Program-made: the position numbers and the translations under genes
Shown here: piece by piece, positions 1 to 6,051 of the stretch
How the letters are laid out: each line of letters begins with the position of its first letter
Numbering within the stretch: the stretch's first letter is position 1
The notes under the pieces: generated by a model
Databases searched by the model: none
What the model saw: only the letters and a program-made list of their open reading frames with translations
What the model was told of the DNA's origin: nothing
DNA from: Desulfobacteraceae bacterium
GTDB taxonomy: Bacteria; Desulfobacterota; Desulfobacteria; Desulfobacterales; JAABRJ01
DNA length: 6,918 nt
NCBI GenBank assembly: GCA_011390985.1
Contig: JAABRJ010000022.1
Span: 1 to 6,918 of the forward strand
Reading direction: 5' to 3'

Positions 1-2
1 TG

Positions 3-827
3 CTGCCCGGCGACTGGATCCGTCCGGTGCTCTCGCCCTACAAGGGTCTCAGCCAGGCGCTGCAGATCATCGGGGCGCAGGTCATCGCCGAACGCACCAG
101 CCCGCTCGGGTTTTTGAGCGTCCTGGAAAGCCCGCAGGTGCCGCTGCGCCACGCCCCCGGCCTGAGCATCATGGCCGCCACGACGCCCCCGGATCAGATC
201 GGAATCTTTACCGACGGCGACGCCATGACGGTCATCACCCGCGACAGCGGCGATCCCGCCCGCCTGGCCTATCTCGACCAGGTGACCTCCGCCCTGCCCT
301 ATCATCTCAAAACCCCGGAGAGGGTCCTGATCCTTGGCGCCGGCGGCGGCAGCGACGTCCTCCAGGCGCGCCGCCACGCTGCGCGCCGGATCGACGCGGT
401 CGAGCTCAACCCCCAGATCGCGGCCCTGGTGCGCCGGGACTTCGCAGTCTTCTCCGGCAATTTGTACGACCGCCCCGAGGTGCGCCTGCACATCGCCGAG
501 GCGCGGGGCTTCGTTGAAGGCGCCGCTGCGCGCTACGACCTGGTGCAGCTCTCGATGCTGGACGCCTTTGCCGCCTCCGCCGCCGGGCTTTACGCCTTAA
601 GCGAGAGCTATCTCTACACGGTCGAAGCCCTCGAGGCCTACCTGGCGCGCCTGACGCCGGGCGGCTACCTGGCGCTGACCCGCTGGATCAAGCTGCCGCC
701 GCGGGATACCCTCAAGCTCTTTGCCACCGCCGTTGCGGCCCTCATCCCCCGGCCGGCGCCTGGCCCTGATCCGCGGCTGGCAGACCAGCACCCTGCTGGT
801 CAAAAACGGAGACTTCAGCGCCACTGA
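3..827 (+). CDS. Spermidine-synthase-like SAM-binding domain of a membrane protein (partial, 5' end outside window, frameshifted at 3' end)
   Basis: The frame is open from the left edge (first full codon at base 3), so the gene starts upstream; the GTG at 27 lies inside the protein. Counting from that GTG, residues 1-48 look like the lead-in of large bacterial spermidine-synthase-like membrane proteins (SPYKGLSQAL, then ERTSPLG and HAPGLS). A Rossmann methyltransferase-like domain follows: glycine loop GAGGGSD at about 104-110, acidic ribose-binding VELNP at 125-129, then YDLVQLSMLDAF and LTPGGYLALTRW. The usual spermidine synthase GGGDG loop and aspartate pattern are altered, so true aminopropyl transfer is doubtful; a SAM-dependent or SAM-sensing role is more likely. 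After about residue 236 (base 735) the peptide stops resembling the family and ends at a TGA at 825. The family sequence resumes in another frame (see the next entry). I am sure of the family and unsure of the function. Confidence 0.8.
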   Translation: MPGDWIRPVLSPYKGLSQALQIIGAQVIAERTSPLGFLSVLESPQVPLRHAPGLSIMAATTPPDQIGIFTDGDAMTVITRDSGDPARLAYLDQVTSALPYHLKTPERVLILGAGGGSDVLQARRHAARRIDAVELNPQIAALVRRDFAVFSGNLYDRPEVRLHIAEARGFVEGAAARYDLVQLSMLDAFAASAAGLYALSESYLYTVEALEAYLARLTPGGYLALTRWIKLPPRDTLKLFATAVAALIPRPAPGPDPRLADQHPAGQKRRLQRH

Positions 828-1785
828 GATCGACGCCATACGCGAGTTCTGCAGTGCGCGCGCCTTTGACGTGGCCTGGTATCCGGGCATGCCGGCCGAC
901 GAGGCCAACCGCCGCAACGTGCTGCAACACCCAACCTTTTACCGCGGCGCCGTGGCGCTGCTGGGGCCGGAACGCGCGGCCTTTCTGGCGGACTACAAGT
1001 TCCATCTGCGACCGGCAACCGACGACCGGCCCTACTTCTTCCATTTTTTCAAGTGGCGGACGCTGCCCGAGATCTTGCGGCTGCGCGGCCAGGGGGGCCT
1101 GCCGCTGCTGGACGCGGGTTACCTGGTGCTGGCCGCCACCCTGCTTCAGGCCCTGCTGGTCAGCGGGATCCTGATCCTGGCGCCCATCGGGCTTTGGCGG
1201 CGCCGCAGGCCGGCAGGGCCGGCGGATTTCAGCCGCCCGAGAGTGCTGGTCTATTTCCTGACCATCGGGCTGGCCTTTCTTTTTTTGGAAATCGCCTTCA
1301 TCCAGAAATTCATCCTGTTTCTGAGCCACCCGCTGTATGCCGCAGCCGTGGTCCTGAGCGCCTTTCTGATCTTTGCCGGTCTGGGCAGCGGCTTTTCCGA
1401 GCGTCTGGGGCGGGGCAAGCGCGAGCGCGCCGCCCTCGCCTGCGCCGTCGCCGCGATCGCGGTGTTGGGGGCCGGCTACCTCCTGGTCCTCGGTCCGATC
1501 TTCAAACCGCTGATGGGCCTGCCCGGTGCGGCCAGGGTCCCCATCGCGGTCGCACTGATCGCCCCGCTGGCCTTTGCCATGGGGATGCCCTTTCCGCTGG
1601 CCCTCGGGCGTCTCGGCAAGGCGGCGCCCGACCTGATCCCCTGGGCCTGGGCCGTCAACGGCTGCGCCTCGGTGCTGAGCGCCGTACTGGCAACCCTGCT
1701 GGCCATTCATTTAGGATTCAACCTGGTGGTGATGCTGGCAATCGGCCTTTACGGGGTCGCCTGGGCGTCGTTTCCGCGAAGTTGA
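721..1785 (+). CDS. C-terminal membrane part of the same spermidine-synthase-like protein (downstream of the frameshift)
   Basis: This frame is open from about 679, and family-like sequence begins at about 757 (RRLALIRGWQT), continuing the protein interrupted in the previous entry. The TTG at 721 is only the first possible start in the frame; I see no good ribosome binding site, so it is probably not an independent start. Numbering from 721, residues 12-112 finish the soluble domain and end in the DDRPYFFHFFKW motif typical of these proteins. About seven hydrophobic segments follow, near 131-158, 175-200, 206-224, 236-260, 272-296, 307-329 and 331-350. They include MGMPFPLALG and the WAWAVNGCASVLSAVLA segment common in the family. 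The protein would sit in the inner membrane with the SAM-binding domain in the cytoplasm. Substrate and reaction are unknown. It ends at TGA 1783-1785, convergent with the YheU-family gene. Confidence 0.75.
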   Translation: MPPPLRPSSPGRRLALIRGWQTSTLLVKNGDFSATEIDAIREFCSARAFDVAWYPGMPADEANRRNVLQHPTFYRGAVALLGPERAAFLADYKFHLRPATDDRPYFFHFFKWRTLPEILRLRGQGGLPLLDAGYLVLAATLLQALLVSGILILAPIGLWRRRRPAGPADFSRPRVLVYFLTIGLAFLFLEIAFIQKFILFLSHPLYAAAVVLSAFLIFAGLGSGFSERLGRGKRERAALACAVAAIAVLGAGYLLVLGPIFKPLMGLPGAARVPIAVALIAPLAFAMGMPFPLALGRLGKAAPDLIPWAWAVNGCASVLSAVLATLLAIHLGFNLVVMLAIGLYGVAWASFPRS

Positions 1786-1786
1786 C

Positions 1787-1828
1787 GGGTGGCGGGGGTA
1801 AGGGGGGAGGTCACGGCGGTTCGGGGGG
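1787..1828 (+). other. G-rich convergent intergenic tract, possible G-quadruplex
   Basis: Between the stop of the plus-strand membrane gene and the stop of the minus-strand YheU gene are four G-runs: 1787-1789, 1794-1798, 1802-1807 and 1823-1828. The loops are 4, 3 and 15 bases. The last run touches the YheU stop codon. The long third loop makes the quadruplex weaker than a textbook one. I see no hairpin with a T-run, so no ordinary intrinsic terminator serves either gene here. Confidence 0.35.
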
Positions 1829-2086
1829 TTACGGCGGGCCTTTCTGCCCCGGGTGCTCGAGATCGCGCCGCAAGACGATGTTGGTGGTCTCTGCGGCCAG
1901 GTCGCAGACAATCACGGCTTCGCCGCGCGCCAGCTGCCCTCGCACCTGGTCGACTTTCTGGGCGAGGGTCAGGCGGGTGTAGCCTGAATCGGTGCCCTCG
2001 CGCGAGACGGATTCCTCGAGCAGCGCCTGCAGGGCCTCCGGACTGATCCGGTCATAGGGCACGATGACCCCGTTTTCCTTGCGCAT
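1829..2086 (-). CDS. yheU: YheU/UPF0270 family protein
   Basis: An 85-residue protein matching the UPF0270 (YheU) family along its length: IVPYDRISPEALQALLEE near the N-terminus, the REGTDSG signature at 29-35, then LAQKVDQVRGQLARGEAVIV and an ETTNIVLRRDLE end. YheU proteins are small (about 70-75 residues in enterobacteria) with no established molecular function. This copy has a short extra head and a Pro/Gly-rich tail. I chose the ATG at 2086 over the GTG at 2104 because GGAG (2098-2095) lies eight bases upstream of it. It follows the 73-residue gene with a 47-base gap on the same strand, so the two are probably co-transcribed. It is convergent with the membrane protein gene. The family call is firm; the role is unknown. 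Confidence 0.85.
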   Translation of the reverse strand: MRKENGVIVPYDRISPEALQALLEESVSREGTDSGYTRLTLAQKVDQVRGQLARGEAVIVCDLAAETTNIVLRRDLEHPGQKGPP

Positions 2087-2094
2087 CGTTTTAG

Positions 2095-2098
2095 CTCC
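2095..2098 (-). promoter_or_regulatory. Ribosome binding site deciding the YheU start
   Basis: GGAG on the minus strand lies eight bases before the ATG at 2086. The alternative GTG start at 2104 would sit upstream of this site and has no comparable Shine-Dalgarno sequence. Confidence 0.6.
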
Positions 2099-2133
2099 GG
2101 TCACCAGAGATTAGCGGGGCGTAGCACCAGCCG

Positions 2134-2355
2134 TCAGTCGGGGTGCGGCCACGGACCGCCGGTTTCTTCTTCGGCGAAATAACAGAAACGGCCCCATTCA
2201 AACTCGCGCCGCGATATGGGGCAGCGCAGCTTGACCTTGTGCTGGCCGACGCCGACGACTTCCCAGTCCCCGTGGCGGGGGCCATCTGCGATGTAAATCT
2301 TTTGCCCGACTTCAAAAGGGTAGGTGCGGAACACCACGACAGTCGACCGTGCCAT
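2134..2355 (-). CDS. Small conserved-looking protein of unknown function (73 residues)
   Basis: I do not recognise a named family. The 73-residue product starts MARSTVVVFRTYPFEVGQ and continues with KIYIADGPRHGDWEVVGVG, HKVKLRCPISRREFEWGRF and an acidic CYFAEEE segment, ending in PWPHPD. Alternating hydrophobic and charged residues with turn-forming DGPRHGDW suggest a compact beta-strand fold of the SH3 or Tudor barrel kind, which is inference only. The two cysteines (in LRCP and FCYF) are too far apart for a simple CXXC zinc site. I see no signal peptide or membrane segment. The frame stays open upstream to an ATG at 2490, but that extension is low in family-like character, and GGAGGG at 2368-2363 with a seven-base spacer points to the ATG at 2355. 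It probably forms a short operon with the YheU gene, behind the AT-rich promoter candidate near 2437-2456. Confidence 0.75.
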   Translation of the reverse strand: MARSTVVVFRTYPFEVGQKIYIADGPRHGDWEVVGVGQHKVKLRCPISRREFEWGRFCYFAEEETGGPWPHPD

Positions 2356-2362
2356 ATCTTCG

Positions 2363-2368
2363 CCCTCC
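2363..2368 (-). promoter_or_regulatory. Ribosome binding site deciding the start of the 73-residue gene
   Basis: GGAGGG on the minus strand, seven bases before the ATG at 2355. It selects this ATG over the in-frame ATG at 2490, whose extra 45 residues look like translated leader. Confidence 0.7.
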
Positions 2369-2407
2369 AGCCCCGTATTCATTTTGAACCCGTGATCGGC
2401 ACCGCCA

Positions 2408-2429
2408 GCCCGTGGCTTGCAAGCCGGGC
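2408..2429 (-). promoter_or_regulatory. Palindrome at the predicted transcript start of the small-gene operon (operator or 5' stem-loop)
   Basis: A perfect 12-base palindrome GGCTTGCAAGCC (2414-2425) is flanked by GCCC (2408-2411) and GGGC (2426-2429), which also pair, leaving a two-base GT bulge at 2412-2413. On the minus strand it begins about eight bases past the promoter-like GATAAT, so it would overlap the transcription start. It could be an operator for a dimeric repressor or a stem-loop at the 5' end of the message. No regulator can be named. Confidence 0.4.
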
Positions 2430-2436
2430 AGGGTGC

Positions 2437-2456
2437 ATTATCATATTTTGAAAATA
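2437..2456 (-). promoter_or_regulatory. AT-rich promoter candidate for the 73-residue and YheU genes
   Basis: An AT-rich island in otherwise GC-rich sequence. On the minus strand it holds GATAAT (2442-2437) as a possible -10 box, preceded by the perfect palindrome TATTTTCAAAATA (2456-2444). There is no convincing -35 hexamer at 16-18 bases, where the sequence is GCGGCG-like. The site lies 82 bases upstream of the ATG at 2355 and inside the 161-base gap after the CBS gene, so the small genes probably have their own transcription start. Confidence 0.35.
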
Positions 2457-2516
2457 GAGCGCCGCGCCGCACGCGACCTGCGCCCCGCAACTCGGCCTTT
2501 TGGGCGCCGCCGCCTC

Positions 2517-2966
2517 TTATTCCCGGATTTCCTCTTCCCGCTGCTGCTGCCGCCGGGCCACCTGGGCCAAGGCCAGGAGCTCCTCCGAGATCAGCTCCAG
2601 GAAATCATTGACCGACAGGATCCCCTCCAGCCCGCCGCGCTCGTTTACCACCGGCAGGCGGCGCACGCCGTGGGAGCGCATCCGCTGCAGGATGTCCCAA
2701 ATGCTGTCCTGCTCCCTGGCGGTGAGCAGCTCGTGGCTCATGATATCACCGGCCACAACGGCGTCCAGGTTCACCTCGCTGGCAACGATGGCCAGCACGA
2801 TGTCGCGGTCGGTGATGATGCCGACGGGCACCTTTTCAGCGCCGCGCTCGGTCACCACGACGACATCGCCGACGTGGTATTCCCGCATCAGTTTGGCCAC
2901 CGCGATCAGGGTGGCCTCGGGGGTCGTGATCACCACCTCCCGGTTGCAGATTTTACCGACAGTCAT
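2517..2966 (-). CDS. Two-CBS-domain protein
   Basis: A 149-residue cytoplasmic protein made almost wholly of a tandem CBS pair (Bateman module). CBS1 covers about residues 8-62 and ends in VGIITDRDI (48-56); CBS2 covers about 72-125 and ends in EGILSVNDF (114-122). The Thr/Ser and Asp in these G-I-x-T/S-x-x-D segments are the usual ribose and phosphate contacts for adenine nucleotides. A charged helical tail (HVARRQQQ-like, rich in Q, R and E) follows from about 126. There is no enzyme domain, so it is probably a sensor or regulatory partner. The start ATG (2966) overlaps the ligase stop as ATGA, and AAGGAGGT (2977-2970) lies four bases upstream inside the last ligase codons, which indicates translational coupling. 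Ligand and partner are inferred, not shown. Confidence 0.9.
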   Translation of the reverse strand: MTVGKICNREVVITTPEATLIAVAKLMREYHVGDVVVVTERGAEKVPVGIITDRDIVLAIVASEVNLDAVVAGDIMSHELLTAREQDSIWDILQRMRSHGVRRLPVVNERGGLEGILSVNDFLELISEELLALAQVARRQQQREEEIRE

Positions 2967-4834
2967 GGGACCTCCTTGGCTTTGTTTTCGGATACAGGCT
3001 GATCCGGAAGCTCATGGCCGGCATAAAGCGCCCGAATAGCACTTTCAAACCGGCCTCCGATCTCTTTTCTGCGGGGCTTGAGCGTCGGGGTGAGCAGCCG
3101 GTTCTCGATGGTCCAGGGGTCAAGGGCAAGATGAACGGCAGGCACCCGGGCGTAGACCGGAAAGGCATGCAGGGCTCCGGCGACCCGCTCCAGGGCGGCC
3201 TCCAGCGCAGCGGGCGCCGACAGGGAGGCGGGCTTTTGGGGGTCCAGCCCCAGGTCCCGCGCCAAAGCGCTCCAGGCAGCGGGCTGGAGCACCAGCAGGG
3301 CTCCGAGAAAGGGTTTGCCCTCTCCGACCACCAGCGCCTGTTCAAACAGCGGGTCGCCGGCGATGGCGGCCTCCAGATCGACGGCAGGCACTTTTTCGCC
3401 CGTCGACATGACGATCACATCGTCGATCCGGCCGCGGATAAAGACCCTGCCGTCGCGCAGCTCGGCGAGATCGCCGGTGTGTAGCCAGCCATCGTCGTCC
3501 ACCGCCCGGCGGGTGGCCTCGGGACGGTTCCAGTAGCCCAGCATCACACTGGGGCTGCGCACCAGGAGTTGACCCGCGGGGGTCACCCGGACCTCGACAC
3601 CGGGCAGCGGCGGCCCCACGGACCCGGGCACGTTGTTTTCAATCCTGTTGCCGCACACCGTGGGGGCGGCCTCGGTGAGACCGTAGCCCTCCAGCAGCGT
3701 CAGGCCGAGCGCCAGGAAGCAGCGGGCAATGTGCGGCTGCAGCGGGGCGGCCCCGCTGATGGCCAGCCGCAAGCGCCCCCCCAGGCGGGCGAGCACCTTG
3801 TCGGCCACCAAAGGCTTCAAAAGGGTCCAGAAAAGGCGTTCGCGGGCGGTGACCGGCCGGCCGCGGCCCTGGGCGGCCTCGAAGCGGCGCCAACCGACGG
3901 CCACCGCCTGTTCGAACAGCAGGCGCGCCAGGCGGCCCCGCTGCGCCAGGCGCTGCTGGATGCGGACGTAGGCCCGCTCATAGATGCGCGGCACGCTGAT
4001 CAGGACCGTCGGCCGAACCGCCGCGAGATCCTCCACCAGCTGCGGCACCGAGCGCGCATAGGCGATCCCGCTGCCGGCCAGCATGGGGAGGCAGTAGCCG
4101 ACGGTGAGTTCGAAGATGTGCGAAAGGGGCAGAAAGGAGAGAAAAAGGTCGTCCGGACCGATCTGAACCGCTTTGAACATCGCCTCGGCGTTCCACAGGA
4201 TGTTGTGGTGCGAGAGCATGACCCCCTTGGGGCGGCCGGTGGTCCCTGAGGTGTAGACCAGCAAGGCGAGGTCATCGGGGTCGATGGGCGGATCCACCGG
4301 CGGCTCGGCCGTCTCGGGCAGCCAGCCCGACAGGTCGTGCAACCGCGGACGGTCGGCGGTCTGCTGGGGCGCCGGCCCCACACAAACCACGTCTTCAAGC
4401 GCCGGGAACAGCCGCTGATGGGGCGCCAGGGCCCACAGCTGGGCCACATCCCCGACCAGCAGCAGCCGGGCGCCCGCGTCGCCCAGGACGTAGGCCACGT
4501 TCTCGGGGTTGTCGTTGGTGTAGAGCGGCACCACCACCAGCCCCTGGGCCAGGGCCGCCTGGGCAAAGCAGCCCCATTCGACGCTGTTGCGCAGCTGGAC
4601 GGCCACGCGATCGCCCGGGTTCAGCCCCTGCCGGGCCAGGGCCTGGCGCCAGCGGGCCACCAGTGCGTCGGCCTGCCGCCAGGTGTAATCCACCCAGCGG
4701 GACGCTTCAGGTTCGAATTGGCGGTAGGCGATGCGCTCGGGGCTGCGCTGCACCCGGCATCGGAAAAGACCCGGGAGCGTCCGGGCCGTTGCCAGTGCAA
4801 TTGGGTCCAGTGGGATGGGGGTTGGACTGGTCAT
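2963..4834 (-). CDS. Long-chain fatty acid-CoA ligase (AMP-forming), COG1022 type
   Basis: A 623-residue adenylate-forming enzyme. It would activate a carboxylic acid, probably a long-chain fatty acid, with ATP to an acyl-AMP, then transfer it to CoA and release AMP. Visible motifs: phosphate-binding YTSGTTGRPKG at 194-204, GYGLTE at 383-388, HTGDL at 452-456 and RGRIDDVIVMSTGE at 467-480. A C-terminal LTPTLKPRRKE (581-591) carries the lysine expected for adenylation. Length and motif spacing fit FadD15/FAA1-like ligases, which act at the inner face of the membrane; I see no membrane span. I chose the ATG at 4834 because GGGAGGT (4845-4839) precedes it by four bases. An in-frame ATG at 4855 lies inside a hairpin and lacks such a site. 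The chain-length preference cannot be read from sequence. It overlaps the CBS gene by four bases and follows the radical SAM gene by 89 bases. Confidence 0.9.
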   Translation of the reverse strand: MTSPTPIPLDPIALATARTLPGLFRCRVQRSPERIAYRQFEPEASRWVDYTWRQADALVARWRQALARQGLNPGDRVAVQLRNSVEWGCFAQAALAQGLVVVPLYTNDNPENVAYVLGDAGARLLLVGDVAQLWALAPHQRLFPALEDVVCVGPAPQQTADRPRLHDLSGWLPETAEPPVDPPIDPDDLALLVYTSGTTGRPKGVMLSHHNILWNAEAMFKAVQIGPDDLFLSFLPLSHIFELTVGYCLPMLAGSGIAYARSVPQLVEDLAAVRPTVLISVPRIYERAYVRIQQRLAQRGRLARLLFEQAVAVGWRRFEAAQGRGRPVTARERLFWTLLKPLVADKVLARLGGRLRLAISGAAPLQPHIARCFLALGLTLLEGYGLTEAAPTVCGNRIENNVPGSVGPPLPGVEVRVTPAGQLLVRSPSVMLGYWNRPEATRRAVDDDGWLHTGDLAELRDGRVFIRGRIDDVIVMSTGEKVPAVDLEAAIAGDPLFEQALVVGEGKPFLGALLVLQPAAWSALARDLGLDPQKPASLSAPAALEAALERVAGALHAFPVYARVPAVHLALDPWTIENRLLTPTLKPRRKEIGGRFESAIRALYAGHELPDQPVSENKAKEVP

Positions 4835-4838
4835 TTTG

Positions 4839-4845
4839 ACCTCCC
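4839..4845 (-). promoter_or_regulatory. Ribosome binding site deciding the ligase start
   Basis: GGGAGGT on the minus strand, four bases before the ATG at 4834. It rules against the upstream in-frame ATG at 4855, which would lie on the far side of it. Confidence 0.7.
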
Positions 4846-4846
4846 T

Positions 4847-4864
4847 GCAACCCATTGGGGTTGC
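4847..4864 (-). promoter_or_regulatory. Hairpin immediately upstream of the ligase ribosome binding site
   Basis: GCAACCC (4847-4853) and GGGTTGC (4858-4864) form a perfect 7-bp stem with a four-base loop. On the minus-strand transcript it ends one base before the ligase Shine-Dalgarno sequence. It could stabilise or process the message or modulate initiation. It has no T-run after it, so it is not a standard terminator of the radical SAM gene. Confidence 0.4.
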
Positions 4865-4923
4865 GGGTTCTCACGGCTCAACCAGCGCTGGCGGCATCAG
4901 GGCGTGCGGCTGGCCCACGACCA

Positions 4924-5937
4924 CTAAGCCCAGACGCCGTCGATGCGGGCGCCGCAGCCGGGGCAGGCGCCGTCGGTGATTCGGTTTTGGCGAACGGTGA
5001 ACCCCCTGCGCGCGATGAGCAGTTCGTTGCACCCGGGGCAGAAGGTGTTTTCACCCGGGTCGTCGGGGATGTTGCCGGTGTAGACGTAGCGCAGTCCGGC
5101 CGCCAGCCCGATCTGCCGTGCGCGGCGCAGGGTTTCGAGCGGCGTGGGGGACCGGTCGCGCAGCTTGTAGGTGGGGTAAAAGGCGGTCACGTGCCAGGGG
5201 ATCTCGGGCCCTGTGGCGTGCAGAAATTGGGCGATGTCCCGCAGCTCGTCGTCGGAATCGTTCAGCCCCGGGATGATCAGGGTCGTCACTTCAACCCAGA
5301 CCCCCAGGGCCTTCATGCGGGCGATGGTCTCGAGCACCGGCTTGAGCTTGGCCTTGCAGATCTTGCGGTAGAAATCATCCGAAAAGCTCTTCAGGTCGAT
5401 GTTGTCGGCGTCGATGACCGCGGCCATGGCGGTCGCCGAGGTTTCGGTCATAAACCCGTTTGAGACAAAGACATTGCGCAGCCCTTTTTGCCGGGCCAGC
5501 AGGGCCGTGTCGTAACAGAACTCGGCGAAGATCGTCGGCTCGGTGTAGGTGTAGGCGATGGAGGCCGAACCGCTGGCAAGGGCCCGTTCGACGACCTGGG
5601 CGGGCGTCGTGGGCTCGCCGGCGATTTCGTTGTCGTGGCGCTGGGGGTACTGCGAAATATCGTAGTTTTGGCAGTGTTTGCACTGGAAGTTGCACCCCAC
5701 CGTGGCGATCGAGTAGGAGCGGGTGCCGGGCAGGAAGTGGTACAGCGGTTTTTTTTCGATGGGGTCCGCGTTGCCGGAGATGAGGCGTCCGTAGACGAGG
5801 GAGTAGAGGGTGCCGGAGCGGTTTTCACGGACCGCGCAAATCCCCCGCCGGCCCGGATCGATGGTGCACTCGTGGGCGCAGAGGTGGCATTTTACCTTGT
5901 CGTCCCGCAGCTTGTCATAAAATCTGGCCGCATGCAT
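4924..5937 (-). CDS. amrS: AmmeMemoRadiSam system radical SAM enzyme
   Basis: A 337-residue radical SAM protein related to pyruvate formate-lyase activating enzymes and best matched by the radical SAM member of the AmmeMemoRadiSam system. The 4Fe-4S/SAM motif CNFQCKHC has cysteines at 82, 86 and 89. The N-terminus has a cysteine cluster (C17, C20, C24, C34) in CHLCAHEC...GRRGIC, typical of this group. The C-terminus carries two CPGC pairs (C300/C303, C325/C328), which look like a zinc- or cluster-binding knuckle. YTYTEPTIFAEF and IDADNIDLKSFSDDFYRKI are family landmarks. The enzyme would cleave SAM to a 5'-deoxyadenosyl radical in the anaerobic cytoplasm; its substrate is not established to my knowledge. 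The AMMECR1 and Memo partners are not in this window. The start ATG (5937) has GGAGGTG (5948-5942) four bases upstream. It is transcribed toward the ligase gene, 89 bases away. Confidence 0.9.
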   Translation of the reverse strand: MHAARFYDKLRDDKVKCHLCAHECTIDPGRRGICAVRENRSGTLYSLVYGRLISGNADPIEKKPLYHFLPGTRSYSIATVGCNFQCKHCQNYDISQYPQRHDNEIAGEPTTPAQVVERALASGSASIAYTYTEPTIFAEFCYDTALLARQKGLRNVFVSNGFMTETSATAMAAVIDADNIDLKSFSDDFYRKICKAKLKPVLETIARMKALGVWVEVTTLIIPGLNDSDDELRDIAQFLHATGPEIPWHVTAFYPTYKLRDRSPTPLETLRRARQIGLAAGLRYVYTGNIPDDPGENTFCPGCNELLIARRGFTVRQNRITDGACPGCGARIDGVWA

Positions 5938-5953
5938 AGCCCACCTCCCTCAT

Positions 5954-5966
5954 GGTTGGACCAACC
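5954..5966 (-). promoter_or_regulatory. Short palindrome upstream of the radical SAM gene
   Basis: GGTTGG (5954-5959) and CCAACC (5961-5966) form a perfect 13-base interrupted palindrome with a single central base. It lies about five bases upstream of the Shine-Dalgarno region of the radical SAM gene. It may be an operator half-site pair; as RNA the one-base loop would force the stem to open partly. I found no convincing promoter hexamers next to it. Confidence 0.3.
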
Positions 5967-6019
5967 GTTTTAGACGCCGGCGGGCGGCTCGCCGCCGCGA
6001 AACGCAGCGCGCCCCAGCC

Positions 6020-6051
6020 AGCCTCTACCCGCTGGGTGCCGCGGGGAGGCT
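6020..6051 (-). terminator. Hairpin directly after the HPF-cold-shock stop codon
   Basis: Bases 6020-6025 pair with 6046-6051 (AGCCTC with GAGGCT) and 6028-6032 pair with 6041-6045 (CCCGC with GCGGG). This leaves a two-base bulge and an eight-base loop. The structure starts at the base right after the TGA of the HPF gene. No T-run follows on the minus strand, so it is an atypical terminator candidate or a 3'-end stabilising stem. A second GC hairpin lies at 5983-5996. Confidence 0.4.

Noticed and set aside
742..1710. 322-codon open frame on the minus strand
   Set aside because: It is the antisense of the spermidine-synthase-like membrane gene. Its product is a Gln/Gly/Asp/Arg-rich string without any recognisable domain, as expected from a GC-rich complement.
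2356..2490. Upstream extension of the 73-residue gene to an ATG at 2490
   Set aside because: The extension crosses the promoter-like island and the palindrome; the GGAGGG site favours the ATG at 2355.
2412..3002. 196-codon open frame on the plus strand
   Set aside because: It lies antisense to the CBS gene, whose two domains are clear on the minus strand. Its His/Asp-rich product has no family resemblance.
3569..4249. 226-codon open frame on the plus strand
   Set aside because: It is antisense to the acyl-CoA ligase, which has all its family motifs; the plus product is low-complexity and domain-free.
5488..5973. 161-codon open frame on the plus strand
   Set aside because: It is antisense to the radical SAM enzyme, which has its full cysteine motifs on the minus strand.
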